Position numbers and translations under genes: made by a program | Shown: piece by piece, positions 26,441 to 34,895 of the stretch | How positions within the stretch are numbered: the first letter of the stretch is position 1 | Layout of the letters: every line of letters starts with the position of its first letter | From: Chryseobacterium aureum | GTDB lineage: Bacteria > Bacteroidota > Bacteroidia > Flavobacteriales > Weeksellaceae | Assembly: GCF_003971235.1 (NCBI RefSeq) | Contig: NZ_CP034661.1 | Span: 4,774,001 to 4,838,000 of the forward strand | Direction of reading: 5' to 3' | Length of the DNA stretch: 64,000 bases | Notes under the pieces: generated by a model | What the model was told of the DNA's origin: nothing | Seen by the model: only the letters and a program-made list of their open reading frames with translations | Database searches by the model: none

Positions 26441-27829
26441 CTACTGTTTTTCTGCTGTTTTGGAAGAAAGACCCTTTTTAATAGTAATAACGCCCTTTTC
26501 TCCTTCTTTGAAAATGAAAGAAATCTCGGAGTCATCATCCTGTAGAAAAAAAATGTCTTCTTTTTCAGCAAGCATTCTTATTTTGGGGTTCTTGTCATAC
26601 TGAATAAAAAGCTGCCCGTTTTCACTCAGAATATGAATCACGCTATGATCGGAAAGTTTATAATCTCCGGTGTATTTTTTAAGGATGTCAGCACTTAAAG
26701 TTACCTCTTTCTTGGGTTGGGGAAGGGTATAGAGCTGCCCTAAAAGAGCTGCTAGAATAGTATTTCCTGCTTTCTCCAGCTTTTTACTGGTGATATTGTT
26801 CAGAAGGATAATGCAGAGGTCGTCATCAGGAAGCATCGCAAAATAACTGGTGGAACCTTCTATATTTCCGCCGTGGTTAATGAGCTTTTTACCATACAGA
26901 TCATCAATGAACCATCCATATCCGTAACCGCTCAAATAGGGCGTAGTCGCTTTTTTAAATGCTTCTTTGGAAACAATTTTATAATCCCTCATGCCCATAT
27001 AGTAACGGTATAAATCTTCAACGGTACTATAAATTTGTCCGGCAGGCCCTGTTAATGTAGAATTCCACACCTGGGTTCTTTCCTGTTTTGTCTTTGAAAT
27101 ATAGGAGTATGGAACCGTTTTATACGGACTTTTCAGCGCTGAATAATCAAAGCCTGTATGAGTCATCTTCAGCGGTTCTAAGATGTTTTTTCTTACTGCG
27201 TTTTCATAAGAGAGACCCGTTATTTTTTCAATGATCATTCCTAATACAATATACCCGGAATTGGTATACGAAAATTGAGAACCGGGTTCGAAATCCAGGG
27301 GTTCATTCTTAAAAAAAGAAAGCGCTTTACTTTTGGCTATGGATTTTCCGGTGTGAAGCATATTGAAATATGTTGTATTGCGCAGCACTTCATAAATTCC
27401 CGAAGTGTGGGTAAGGAGATGTTCAATGGTAATTTCATTTCCTCTGGGATAATCAGGAATAAACTTGGAGATGGGATCTTTGAAAGTAAGTTTTCCTTCT
27501 TCATTGAGCTTTACAATAACCAGGGCCGTAAAAGATTTGGTTAAAGAAGCAATCTGATATACACTTTTGTCCTGGTTAGGAATCTTTTTTCCGGCATCTT
27601 GCCAGCCATATGATCTTTCGAAAATATTTTGATGCTGATAATGAACCAAAGCTGTTCCATTAAATTTGTTAATGCCTGCAAATGCTTTTATAATGCTGTC
27701 TATTTCTTCTTTTTTCTTTTCCTGGTTAAAGCTGTTGAAACGGGTTTGCTCTTGAGCCTTTAAAGAACAGAATGTGCTGAACAGGCAAAGCAGCCCCCAA
27801 AAAGCTAAAATATGAAATTGACTTCGCAT
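26441..27829 (-). CDS. Serine hydrolase of the beta-lactamase/class C family
   Basis: A 462-residue exported protein (signal peptide ending about residue 26, SLKAQE). The Ser95-x-x-Lys98 motif (ASLTKSF) and YTNSGY (about 189-194) are the first two active-site motifs of class C beta-lactamase-like and D-alanyl-D-alanine esterase/peptidase proteins. HGGNIEGSTS provides the third (HxG) motif. A C-terminal beta domain follows from about 350. Substrates of this family vary widely; it should not be taken as a resistance gene. Confidence 0.88.
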   Translation of the reverse strand: MRSQFHILAFWGLLCLFSTFCSLKAQEQTRFNSFNQEKKKEEIDSIIKAFAGINKFNGTALVHYQHQNIFERSYGWQDAGKKIPNQDKSVYQIASLTKSFTALVIVKLNEEGKLTFKDPISKFIPDYPRGNEITIEHLLTHTSGIYEVLRNTTYFNMLHTGKSIAKSKALSFFKNEPLDFEPGSQFSYTNSGYIVLGMIIEKITGLSYENAVRKNILEPLKMTHTGFDYSALKSPYKTVPYSYISKTKQERTQVWNSTLTGPAGQIYSTVEDLYRYYMGMRDYKIVSKEAFKKATTPYLSGYGYGWFIDDLYGKKLINHGGNIEGSTSYFAMLPDDDLCIILLNNITSKKLEKAGNTILAALLGQLYTLPQPKKEVTLSADILKKYTGDYKLSDHSVIHILSENGQLFIQYDKNPKIRMLAEKEDIFFLQDDDSEISFIFKEGEKGVITIKKGLSSKTAEKQ

Positions 27830-27886
27830 ATTGTCGGGTTTTAAAACAGTTAAAAGTAAGCATATTTTTGTTCATTATGCAGAGAA

Positions 27887-28369
27887 CTACAGGTTTTCAG
27901 CATAACGGCTCAAAGAGGTATTGTATCTCGGTAAATGTTTTGATAGTGCTTTCAATGCTAAGGATAAAGCTTCTTTGTGTTCTCCGGTTGAAGAAAGGGA
28001 CAGTGCTAAAAAAGCATCTATGGCATCGTCCAGCTCATCAGAATAATTCATTTTTTCTTCCCTTAAAATCCGGATGCTTTCTGCTGTTTTCCCATTGTTT
28101 CTTAATGTGCTTGCCAGCTGAATTCTTGCTCTTCTTCTCCGAAGCCCCGTTAATCCATGATCCAGGGCAGATCTGTATAACGGCTCCGCTTCCTTTTCAT
28201 GTCCGGTGGAATCAAAAGCGCATGCTCTTTCAAAATCAGCAATGGCTTGCGAATGCTCATCAGTAAGCAATTCCGTATGCTCCCTGATCTGCTGAATAAA
28301 ATCTTCGCTGCTTGCTGTTCCCAGTTGAAGCCAGATATTTTGCAATTGATTTTCCCAGTTTTGATCCAT
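27887..28369 (-). CDS. Tetratricopeptide-repeat-like protein
   Basis: A 160-residue helical protein with TPR-like hairpins (ACAFDSTGHEKEAEPLYRSALDHG, in two parts either side of residue 60). The ATG at 28387 adds six residues but lies on top of the -7 promoter element, so MDQNWENQL (28369) is the likely start. It probably acts as a protein-interaction scaffold; its partner is unknown. Confidence 0.78.
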   Translation of the reverse strand: MDQNWENQLQNIWLQLGTASSEDFIQQIREHTELLTDEHSQAIADFERACAFDSTGHEKEAEPLYRSALDHGLTGLRRRRARIQLASTLRNNGKTAESIRILREEKMNYSDELDDAIDAFLALSLSSTGEHKEALSLALKALSKHLPRYNTSLSRYAENL

Positions 28370-28384
28370 TGAATTGGTTTTATA

Positions 28385-28392
28385 CAAAGATA
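28385..28392 (-). promoter_or_regulatory. -7 promoter element for the TPR-like gene
   Basis: The minus strand reads TATCTTTG, an exact TANNTTTG match. Its position rules out the upstream ATG at 28387 as translation start. Confidence 0.55.
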
Positions 28393-28491
28393 TAAATTAT
28401 TGAAACCGGGCATTGCTTAATGATTCTTATAATTTTCAAAATAATTGTGATATTATGAATCCAAAAACGAAATTAAATATTTATTTTTGCT

Positions 28492-28499
28492 GAACTTAA
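28492..28499 (+). promoter_or_regulatory. -7 promoter element for the DUF808 gene
   Basis: TATTTTTG, an exact TANNTTTG match 24 bases before the ATG at 28524. Confidence 0.5.
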
Positions 28500-28523
28500 C
28501 AAAGATTAAAAAATTATTAAAAT

Positions 28524-29408
28524 ATGGCATCAGGCTTTTTTGCAATTTTAGATGACATTGCAGCATTGATGGATGATGTAGCAGTTACCAGTAAGGTTGC
28601 TACCCAAAAAACAGCAGGTATTTTAGGTGATGACCTGGCTGTAAATGCAGAAAAAGCCACTGGCTTTCTTTCTTCAAGGGAAATTCCGGTTTTATGGGCC
28701 ATTACAAAAGGTTCTTTTATCAACAAGCTGATCATCCTACCCATTGTTTTTTTACTCAATTGGTTATATGCTCCTGCGATTAACTATGTACTGATCCTTG
28801 GAGGATTCTATCTGGCTTTTGAAGGCGTTGAAAAAGTTATTGAATTTCTTTTTCACCGTGATAAAAAAGGTCATGAAGTTATAGAGGAAATTGAAGAAGA
28901 CGAGAAAAGTTCTGAAGAAATTGAAAAAGAGAAAGTAAAATCGGCCATTACAACGGATTTTATCTTATCAATCGAGATTGTTATCATAGCTTTAGGAACG
29001 GTATTGGAAGAAAGTCATCCTTTCATTACGCAGATTTTAGTAACGAGTCTGGTTGCCTTTATCGCCACTGTTGGAGTTTACGGAATTGTAGCTTTGATTG
29101 TCAGAATGGATGATGCGGGATTTAAATTGATAAAGAAAAGTCATGATAAAGGTTTTTTCGGAAAGCTTGGACATCTGTTAGTGAAGGCTTTACCTATTGT
29201 TATTAAAATATTAGGGGTTGTAGGAACGATTGCTTTAATAATGGTTGCCGGGGGAATTTTTCTCCATAGGATTGAATTTTTCCATGGCATACTTCCAACC
29301 TGGCCAGATGTTTTGAAAGAGCTTACCCTTGGTATTGCAGGCGGACTGATAGCGGTTGCCGTATTTACTTTAGGAAAAGGAATCTATTCTTTAGTGGCAA
29401 AAAAGTAG
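28524..29408 (+). CDS. DUF808 (YedI-like) membrane protein
   Basis: A 294-residue inner-membrane protein starting with the family hallmark ASGFFAILDDIAALMDDVAV, followed by SREIPVLWAITKGS and several membrane segments, with a charged loop at about 115-140 (HEVIEEIEEDEKSSEEIEK). The family function is not known. It has its own promoter and terminator. Confidence 0.9.
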   Translation: MASGFFAILDDIAALMDDVAVTSKVATQKTAGILGDDLAVNAEKATGFLSSREIPVLWAITKGSFINKLIILPIVFLLNWLYAPAINYVLILGGFYLAFEGVEKVIEFLFHRDKKGHEVIEEIEEDEKSSEEIEKEKVKSAITTDFILSIEIVIIALGTVLEESHPFITQILVTSLVAFIATVGVYGIVALIVRMDDAGFKLIKKSHDKGFFGKLGHLLVKALPIVIKILGVVGTIALIMVAGGIFLHRIEFFHGILPTWPDVLKELTLGIAGGLIAVAVFTLGKGIYSLVAKK

Positions 29409-29433
29409 ACAGAATTAGAATTAAATAACCAGA

Positions 29434-29467
29434 AAAATCCTGTACCCGAAAGAGTGCAGGATTTTTT
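29434..29467 (+). terminator. Terminator of the DUF808 gene
   Basis: AAATCCTGTAC pairs with GTGCAGGATTT (one G-U pair) around an 8-base loop, followed by T residues. Confidence 0.8.
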
Positions 29468-29525
29468 ATAATCGGCCTCAAAGATAAATTTAAACCTTGA
29501 ATATAAAACTTTGAACTTTAAACAA

Positions 29526-29554
29526 AAAAAGAGACTTGTAAAAAGTCTCTTTTT
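29526..29554 (-). terminator. Terminator of the grpE-dnaJ operon
   Basis: AAAGAGACTT (29528-29537) pairs with AAGTCTCTTT (29543-29552). On the minus strand it is followed by a run of T, just after the dnaJ stop. Confidence 0.8.
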
Positions 29555-29559
29555 CTATA

Positions 29560-30678
29560 TTAATTGAATAAATCTTTTACTTTATCAAAAAAAGTTTTTT
29601 CCTTTCCGGATGGTTCTGCTACCATTTCTCCGCTGGACATCTGCTTTTCAAAGAAGTCTTTCTGCTCTTTAGTAAGCTTCTGCGGCGTCCAGACATTGAT
29701 GTGGATAAACATATCTCCTTTACCATAGCTGTCGATACTTGGAAGTCCTTTTCCGGCTAATCTTAAGATCTTTCCGGACTGGGTTCCCGGGTCAACAGTA
29801 ATTTTTACTTTTCCGCCCACAGTAGGAATTTCTTTTTTGGTTCCTAAAGCGGCTTCTGCAAATGAAACATACAGTTCCTGGTGAAGATTATCGCCCTCTC
29901 TTTTGATTACCTGATCGATCTCTTCCTCAATGATCACCAATAAGTCTCCCGGAACTCCTCCAAATGGAGCATCATTTCCTTTTCCTCTTACATTAAGCTG
30001 AATTCCGTCTCTTGCTCCTGCCGGAATGTTGATGGTGATTTCCTCTTCGTCTTTGATCAGACCTTGTGCATTGGCTCCTGCCGGAATTTTGTCAGCAACT
30101 TTTCCGATTCCCTGACAGGTGCCACAAGTAGTTTGAGTCTGCATTTGACCAAACATGGTATTCATTACTTTTAACTGAACACCGGAACCGTTACAGGTAG
30201 GACATGTTTTTGAAGTGGCACCTTCTGCCATCTTCATTTTCTTTACTTTGATGGTTTTTTGAGTGCCGTTTACCATTTCCTCAAGGTTCAGCTTGATTCG
30301 GATTCTTAAATTAGAACCTTTCACCTGCTGACGGCCTCCACCGCCGCCACCGAATCCTCCGAAACCACCACCGAAAATATCGCCAAACTGGCTGAAAATA
30401 TCTTCCATGTTCATTCCACCCCCGAAGCCTCCGCCTCCGAAACCGCCATTTCCACCTACTCCGGCATGACCGAACTGGTCATATCTTGCACGTTTCTGAT
30501 CGTCGCTCAGAACTTCATAAGCTTCAGCAGCTTCTTTAAATTTTTCTTCAGCCTCTTTATCCCCAGGATTTTTATCAGGGTGATATTTAATGGCCATTTT
30601 ACGGTATGCTTTCTTTATTTCGTCGGCAGATGCAGATTTGCTGATCTCAAGAACCTCGTAATAATCTCTTTTTGACAT
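29560..30678 (-). CDS. dnaJ: Chaperone protein DnaJ with a single zinc centre
   Basis: A 372-residue Hsp40 cochaperone that stimulates DnaK ATPase and delivers unfolded proteins. The J domain is at 1-70 with HPD at 33-35. A Gly/Phe-rich linker spans about 72-118. The cysteine-rich domain has only two of the four canonical CxxCxGxG repeats: CPTCNGSG (C159, C162) and CGTCQGIG (C185, C188). The two outer repeats are replaced by cysteine-free sequence (VKKMKMAEGATSK and KIPAGANAQGLIK). C-terminal substrate-binding domains are complete. It is in an operon with grpE. Confidence 0.95.
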   Translation of the reverse strand: MSKRDYYEVLEISKSASADEIKKAYRKMAIKYHPDKNPGDKEAEEKFKEAAEAYEVLSDDQKRARYDQFGHAGVGGNGGFGGGGFGGGMNMEDIFSQFGDIFGGGFGGFGGGGGGRQQVKGSNLRIRIKLNLEEMVNGTQKTIKVKKMKMAEGATSKTCPTCNGSGVQLKVMNTMFGQMQTQTTCGTCQGIGKVADKIPAGANAQGLIKDEEEITINIPAGARDGIQLNVRGKGNDAPFGGVPGDLLVIIEEEIDQVIKREGDNLHQELYVSFAEAALGTKKEIPTVGGKVKITVDPGTQSGKILRLAGKGLPSIDSYGKGDMFIHINVWTPQKLTKEQKDFFEKQMSSGEMVAEPSGKEKTFFDKVKDLFN

Positions 30679-30779
30679 GACAATTGTATAATTGATTGTT
30701 GATAAATGATAAAAGATTTTTTAAAGCTAATAAGTGAAATACTCATCTGTTATCACTCATCATTTATCATTTATGAATT

Positions 30780-31316
30780 TTAATTTCCTGTTACTACTTT
30801 TGCAAAACGGATTACTTTATCACCCAAAGTATACCCTGTTTCAATAACGTCTACGATTTTTCCTTTCAAATCTTCCGATGGAGCAGGGATCTGAGTAATC
30901 GCTTCATGGAAATCAACATCAAAGCTGTCACCAGCTTTTACTTCCATTGTTTTTAAGCCTTTTTCGGTAAGTTTATTTTTGAATTTCTGATAGATCAGTT
31001 CTACACCTTGCAGGTCAGCCGGATTTCCGTTTTTCGCAATTTCTTTTAAGGCTCTTTCAAAATCATCTAAAACCCCTAACATTGAAACCATCATTTCCTG
31101 GTTGGCGTACTGGAAGAATTCCATCTTCTCCTTCGTCGTTCTTTTTTTATAGTTTTCGAATTCAGCATACAATCTGATGTAACGGTCTTTTTCTTCTGCC
31201 AAAAGTTCCTCTGGAGAAAGAGTAGCTGTCACATTGTCCTGAGAGGCTGCGTCATTCTGAACATTGTTTTCTTCCTGATTATTGATGCTTTCTTCGTTAA
31301 TATCCTGGTTTTCCAT
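30780..31316 (-). CDS. grpE: GrpE nucleotide exchange factor
   Basis: A 178-residue protein with an acidic, disordered N-terminus (Gln/Asn/Glu-rich, 1-35), a long coiled-coil helix (about 38-95, with RLYAEFENYKKRTTKEK) and the C-terminal beta domain (FDVDFHEAITQIPAPSEDLK and VDVIETGYTLGDKVIRFAKV). It releases ADP from DnaK. It lies upstream of dnaJ on the same strand with 101 bases between. Confidence 0.95.
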   Translation of the reverse strand: MENQDINEESINNQEENNVQNDAASQDNVTATLSPEELLAEEKDRYIRLYAEFENYKKRTTKEKMEFFQYANQEMMVSMLGVLDDFERALKEIAKNGNPADLQGVELIYQKFKNKLTEKGLKTMEVKAGDSFDVDFHEAITQIPAPSEDLKGKIVDVIETGYTLGDKVIRFAKVVTGN

Positions 31317-31407
31317 AATTCAATATTTATTTACTCATTGTTTCACAAAGAGTCTGCCAAATAAAAAATCAGGACATTAAGGCAGAAATTTGTGAATGAT
31401 GAACGGT

Positions 31408-31985
31408 GAATGCGTCAATCCGCTGCGCTAGTGAATTTGTCTCAGTTTGGGATTAAAATTCACTTGCAAAGCAAACATTCACCATTGACTATTATTTAAT
31501 ACGATGTATCAATCCGCTGCGCTAGTGAATTTGTCTCAGTTTGAGATCAAAAATTCACTTTGCGAAGCAAAAATTCACTATTGACTATTACTGAATATAA
31601 ATGCGTCAATCCGCTGCGCTTGTGAATTTGTCTCAGTTTGGGACTAAAAATTCACTTTGCAAAGCAAAAATTCACCATTGACTATTATTGAATATGAATG
31701 CCTCAATCCGCTGCGCTTGTGAAATTGTCTCAGTTTGGGAAAAATTCACTTTGCAAAGCAAAAATTCATCATTGACTATTATTGAATATGAATGCGTCAA
31801 TCCGCTGCGCTAGTGAATTTGTCTCAGTTTGGGATCAAAAATTCACTTTGCGAAGCAAAAATTCATCATTGACTATTATTGAATATGAATGCGTCAATCC
31901 GCTGCGCTAGTGAATTTGTCTCAGTTTGGGATCAAAAATTCACTTTGCGAAGCAAAAATTCACCATTGACTATTACTCAGTTTGG
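31408..31985. repeat. Six-unit tandem array of 94-97-bp repeats
   Basis: The core TCAATCCGCTGCGCTAGTGA, or a one-base variant, starts at 31415, 31509, 31606, 31703, 31797 and 31894 (spacings 94, 97, 97, 94, 97). Each unit carries GTGAATTT...AAATTCAC, which can form an 8-bp stem around TCTCAGTTTGGGA, followed by the tight hairpin TTTGC-GAA-GCAAA and the linker ATTGACTATTA. Repeats abut without unique spacers. A degenerate seventh element overlaps the end of mntH. No gene is visible between grpE and mntH. Confidence 0.92.
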
Positions 31986-31999
31986 AATTAAAATTTACT

Positions 32000-33331
32000 T
32001 TACGAAGTAAACGTCTGATAGAGCAGATACAGGTTCAGAACAATGATAATGATGGAAATAATCCATACACAGATTTTGAGGAAAGGCTTGTTTACAAATT
32101 CACCCATTTTAGCTTTATCATTGGTAAACATCACCAATGGAACAACGGCAAAGCTAAGCTGCATGGATAAGATTATCTGGCTTAAAACCAGCAGCTCAGT
32201 TGTTCCCTGTTCACCGTAGAGAATCGCTACGATAAGTGCCGGAATTACCGCAATAAGTCTAGTAATAAGCCTTCTCAGCCATGGTTTTAATCTGATATTC
32301 AGGAAGCCTTCCATTACAATTTGCCCGGCAAGAGTTCCTGTGAGTGTAGAGTTTTGCCCGGAAGCCAATAAAGCAATGGCAAAAGCAATACTGGCCATGG
32401 ATGCTCCCAGAATAGGGGTAAGCATTTTATAGGCATCATGAATATCCGCAACATGTTCATTACCCGTTGTATGGAATGTGGCAGCAGCCAGAATAAGGAT
32501 TGCCGCATTGATGAAGAAAGCCAGCATCAGCGAAACCGTACTGTCCAGCGTGGCAAATTTTATGGCTTCTTTTTTCCCTTTTGTATCACGGGTATAGTCT
32601 CTTGTCTGTACAATACTGCTGTGCAGATAGAGGTTATGAGGCATTACCGTAGCTCCCAGTATTCCAATCGCAATGTAAAGCATGGCAGGATTCTGAATGA
32701 TTTCCTTCTGTGGAACCAAACCTCCCAGGATCTCATTGAAAGCAGGCTGTGAAATGATAATTTCATAAACAAAACATGCAAGGATAATAAATATAAGCCC
32801 TCCTACAATACTCTCTATCCATCTGAATCCTTTGGACTGAAGCAAAAGAATGATCAAAACATCCACCGTTGTAATGACAATTCCCCAGGTCAGCGGGATG
32901 TGGAATAACAGGTTTAATGCAATGGCGGAGCCAATGACTTCGGCGAGATCACAGGCGGCAATGGCTATTTCGCAGAATACCCAGAGCATAAAATTGGTGG
33001 TAGGACTGAAGTGATCCCTGCAGGCCTGTGCAAGATCTCTTTCTGCAACTACGCCGAGTTTTACAGACAAATGCTGCAGAACTACTGCGAAAATATTAGA
33101 AATAAGAATCACTGAAAGTAACGTATACCCAAACTGCGCTCCTCCTGCAATATCGGTAGCCCAGTTTCCGGGGTCCATATATCCTACCGCAATCATAAGT
33201 CCCGGTCCTGCAAATGCAAGATATTTCCTCCAGAAAGTGGCATTCTTAGGAACTTTTATAGATGAATAAACCTCTGATAAGGAATGGGTTGTTTTATCTT
33301 TTCGCCAGGCGCTTTTTATATTGAAATTCAT
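32000..33331 (-). CDS. mntH: Nramp family divalent metal (Mn/Fe) transporter
   Basis: A 443-residue inner-membrane proton-coupled importer of Mn2+ and Fe2+. The metal-binding segment DPGN is at 53-56 (with GNWATDIAGGAQFGY) and the second signature MPHNLYLHSS lies near 230. About eleven transmembrane segments are visible, the usual number. The last four residues and stop codon lie in a degenerate copy of the intergenic repeat. A 6-bp inverted repeat just upstream of the ATG suggests metal-dependent control. Confidence 0.94.
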   Translation of the reverse strand: MNFNIKSAWRKDKTTHSLSEVYSSIKVPKNATFWRKYLAFAGPGLMIAVGYMDPGNWATDIAGGAQFGYTLLSVILISNIFAVVLQHLSVKLGVVAERDLAQACRDHFSPTTNFMLWVFCEIAIAACDLAEVIGSAIALNLLFHIPLTWGIVITTVDVLIILLLQSKGFRWIESIVGGLIFIILACFVYEIIISQPAFNEILGGLVPQKEIIQNPAMLYIAIGILGATVMPHNLYLHSSIVQTRDYTRDTKGKKEAIKFATLDSTVSLMLAFFINAAILILAAATFHTTGNEHVADIHDAYKMLTPILGASMASIAFAIALLASGQNSTLTGTLAGQIVMEGFLNIRLKPWLRRLITRLIAVIPALIVAILYGEQGTTELLVLSQIILSMQLSFAVVPLVMFTNDKAKMGEFVNKPFLKICVWIISIIIIVLNLYLLYQTFTS

Positions 33332-33334
33332 AAA

Positions 33335-33358
33335 TGTTAGAAATGACTAACAAATTTA
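33335..33358 (-). promoter_or_regulatory. mntH -7 element and palindromic operator candidate
   Basis: CAAATTTA at 33351-33358 reads TAAATTTG on the minus strand, an exact TANNTTTG match 20 bases upstream of the ATG. Overlapping its downstream edge is TGTTAG-AAATGA-CTAACA (33335-33352), a perfect 6-bp inverted repeat placed where a repressor would block transcription. Confidence 0.5.
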
Positions 33359-33397
33359 ATTAAATAAATGTAAACAGAAAAATCATGGAACTAAAAA

Positions 33398-33421
33398 ATC
33401 CCGGAAATTACTTCCCGGGAT
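33398..33421 (-). terminator. Terminator of the DUF937-OmpA gene
   Basis: ATCCCGG and CCGGGAT (7 bp) around a 10-base loop. On the minus strand the hairpin runs into TTTTTTAG, 24 bases beyond the stop. Confidence 0.75.
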
Positions 33422-33444
33422 CTAATTTTTATTAAGTCTAAAGA

Positions 33445-34776
33445 TTATTTTGCAAATCTGATCGACATTTTTCTGTCGGCAGCTCTTTCAGCATCAGAAG
33501 CTTTTGCATCTACTTTAGCAAACTGACTTCCGTAACCGTCAGCAGCAATCACCTGTGCACCCACTCCAGCTTTAGTCAAAGCAGCTTTAATGAATTCAGC
33601 TCTTGCTTTTGATAATTTTACGTTAGAAGCTTCGTTTCCAGTTTTATCAGTATAACCTCCCACTTTGATTTTTGCCTCAGGGAAAGCTTTAAGAATCGCT
33701 ACCAGGTTATCCAATTGTCCCTGAGAACCTGCTTCAAGCTCGGTAGAACTTCCCATTTTGAAATTTACGTGATCGAAATCATACCACTTATCTTTCAACG
33801 CAGAATCATCAGCAGCATTTTTATAACCGCCGGATTTCAGGAATGCAATCATCTGATCCTCCATACCGCCTTTGTAACCTTTTAGCATAACTCCGTTAAG
33901 ATCAATGTCTTCATCGGTTTTAGCAGGAGTCGCCGCAGGCGTTGCCGTAGCAGTTGTAGCCGCTGTATCAGTAGTAGAGCTTGCAGAGGCAGAATCAGAC
34001 GTAGTGGTTGTTGTAGTCGTTGTCTGCTTTTTCTCACACTGTTTCCATAAGAAATAGGCAGCTGCTACCAATAATAAAAGCGGAAGCAACCATTTCCAGA
34101 TTGAGCCTCCGCCTTGATTATCGTTGTTATTATTTTCAAATCTTTCTCTTACTTCTCTTGCTCCTTCAGAAACATTTTCTCTAGCTGTAGCTACACCTTC
34201 TGCGATGTTATCTTTAGCTGTGGAAGTTACTGAAGAAACCGTTTCCTTCGCCTGGCCAAACCAGTTTTCAGCTCCTAATCCAAAGGATGCCAAAGAAAGA
34301 CCTGCCGGCAGTAAAGAGGAAATAATGCCTTTCTGATCGTTCAGTAAGCTGGAAATACCTGAAGCACCCAAATTATTGTCTGCTGCGTATTTTCCTACTG
34401 TACCTACCGTAGCTCCAGTCACGAGGTTTAACAAAGAACCTGCAGAACTATTGCTGATCCCCGAAAAACTTGCTATGGAATTTACCAGAGCACCTACCTT
34501 ATCTCCAAAAATAGAAGATAGCAAGTTAGAGATAATAGGATTACTGGAGGCTCCCCCTAATAAATTTCCTAAAATTCCACTTGAAGAGGCTTGTGTAATT
34601 GCATCCACAACGCCAGGCTTATCTGCATTATTGGCTAATCCACCTACTACAGCAGGTAATAAACCGCCAATGGCTTTAGAAATACCGGATTCACTTTCTC
34701 CAAACTGTGATGCAGCTTGTGAAACCAATGCGGGACCTAATTGTCCTTTAATTAAATCAATGACATTTAAAGACAT
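33445..34776 (-). CDS. OmpA family protein with N-terminal DUF937 domain
   Basis: A 443-residue protein. Residues 1-165 match DUF937 (MSLNVIDLIKGQLGPALVSQ and GISKAIGGLLPAVVGGLANN), rich in Gly/Ala/Ser helices. A single membrane segment is at about 228-243 (WKWLLPLLLLVAAAYFLW), then a Thr/Ala-rich linker (about 250-285). The C-terminal OmpA-like peptidoglycan-binding domain has GGYTDKTGNEASNVKLSKAR and DRKMSIRF. It has no export signal at the N-terminus, so the DUF937 part is probably cytoplasmic and the OmpA domain periplasmic. Confidence 0.88.
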   Translation of the reverse strand: MSLNVIDLIKGQLGPALVSQAASQFGESESGISKAIGGLLPAVVGGLANNADKPGVVDAITQASSSGILGNLLGGASSNPIISNLLSSIFGDKVGALVNSIASFSGISNSSAGSLLNLVTGATVGTVGKYAADNNLGASGISSLLNDQKGIISSLLPAGLSLASFGLGAENWFGQAKETVSSVTSTAKDNIAEGVATARENVSEGAREVRERFENNNNDNQGGGSIWKWLLPLLLLVAAAYFLWKQCEKKQTTTTTTTTSDSASASSTTDTAATTATATPAATPAKTDEDIDLNGVMLKGYKGGMEDQMIAFLKSGGYKNAADDSALKDKWYDFDHVNFKMGSSTELEAGSQGQLDNLVAILKAFPEAKIKVGGYTDKTGNEASNVKLSKARAEFIKAALTKAGVGAQVIAADGYGSQFAKVDAKASDAERAADRKMSIRFAK

Positions 34777-34895
34777 AATAAATAAATTTTTTTGATTAAT
34801 GTTGAGATAAATTTAAACAAAAATCTGTCCAAATGTCATTTTTTTCTGAATATTTCTTTAATTTTTAATGATTTTATTCTAAATAATTAAAAAAT

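Noticed and set aside
31408..31985. CRISPR array
   Set aside because: The 94-97-bp units are repeated along their whole length with no unique spacers, they hold internal hairpins, and no cas gene is in the window.
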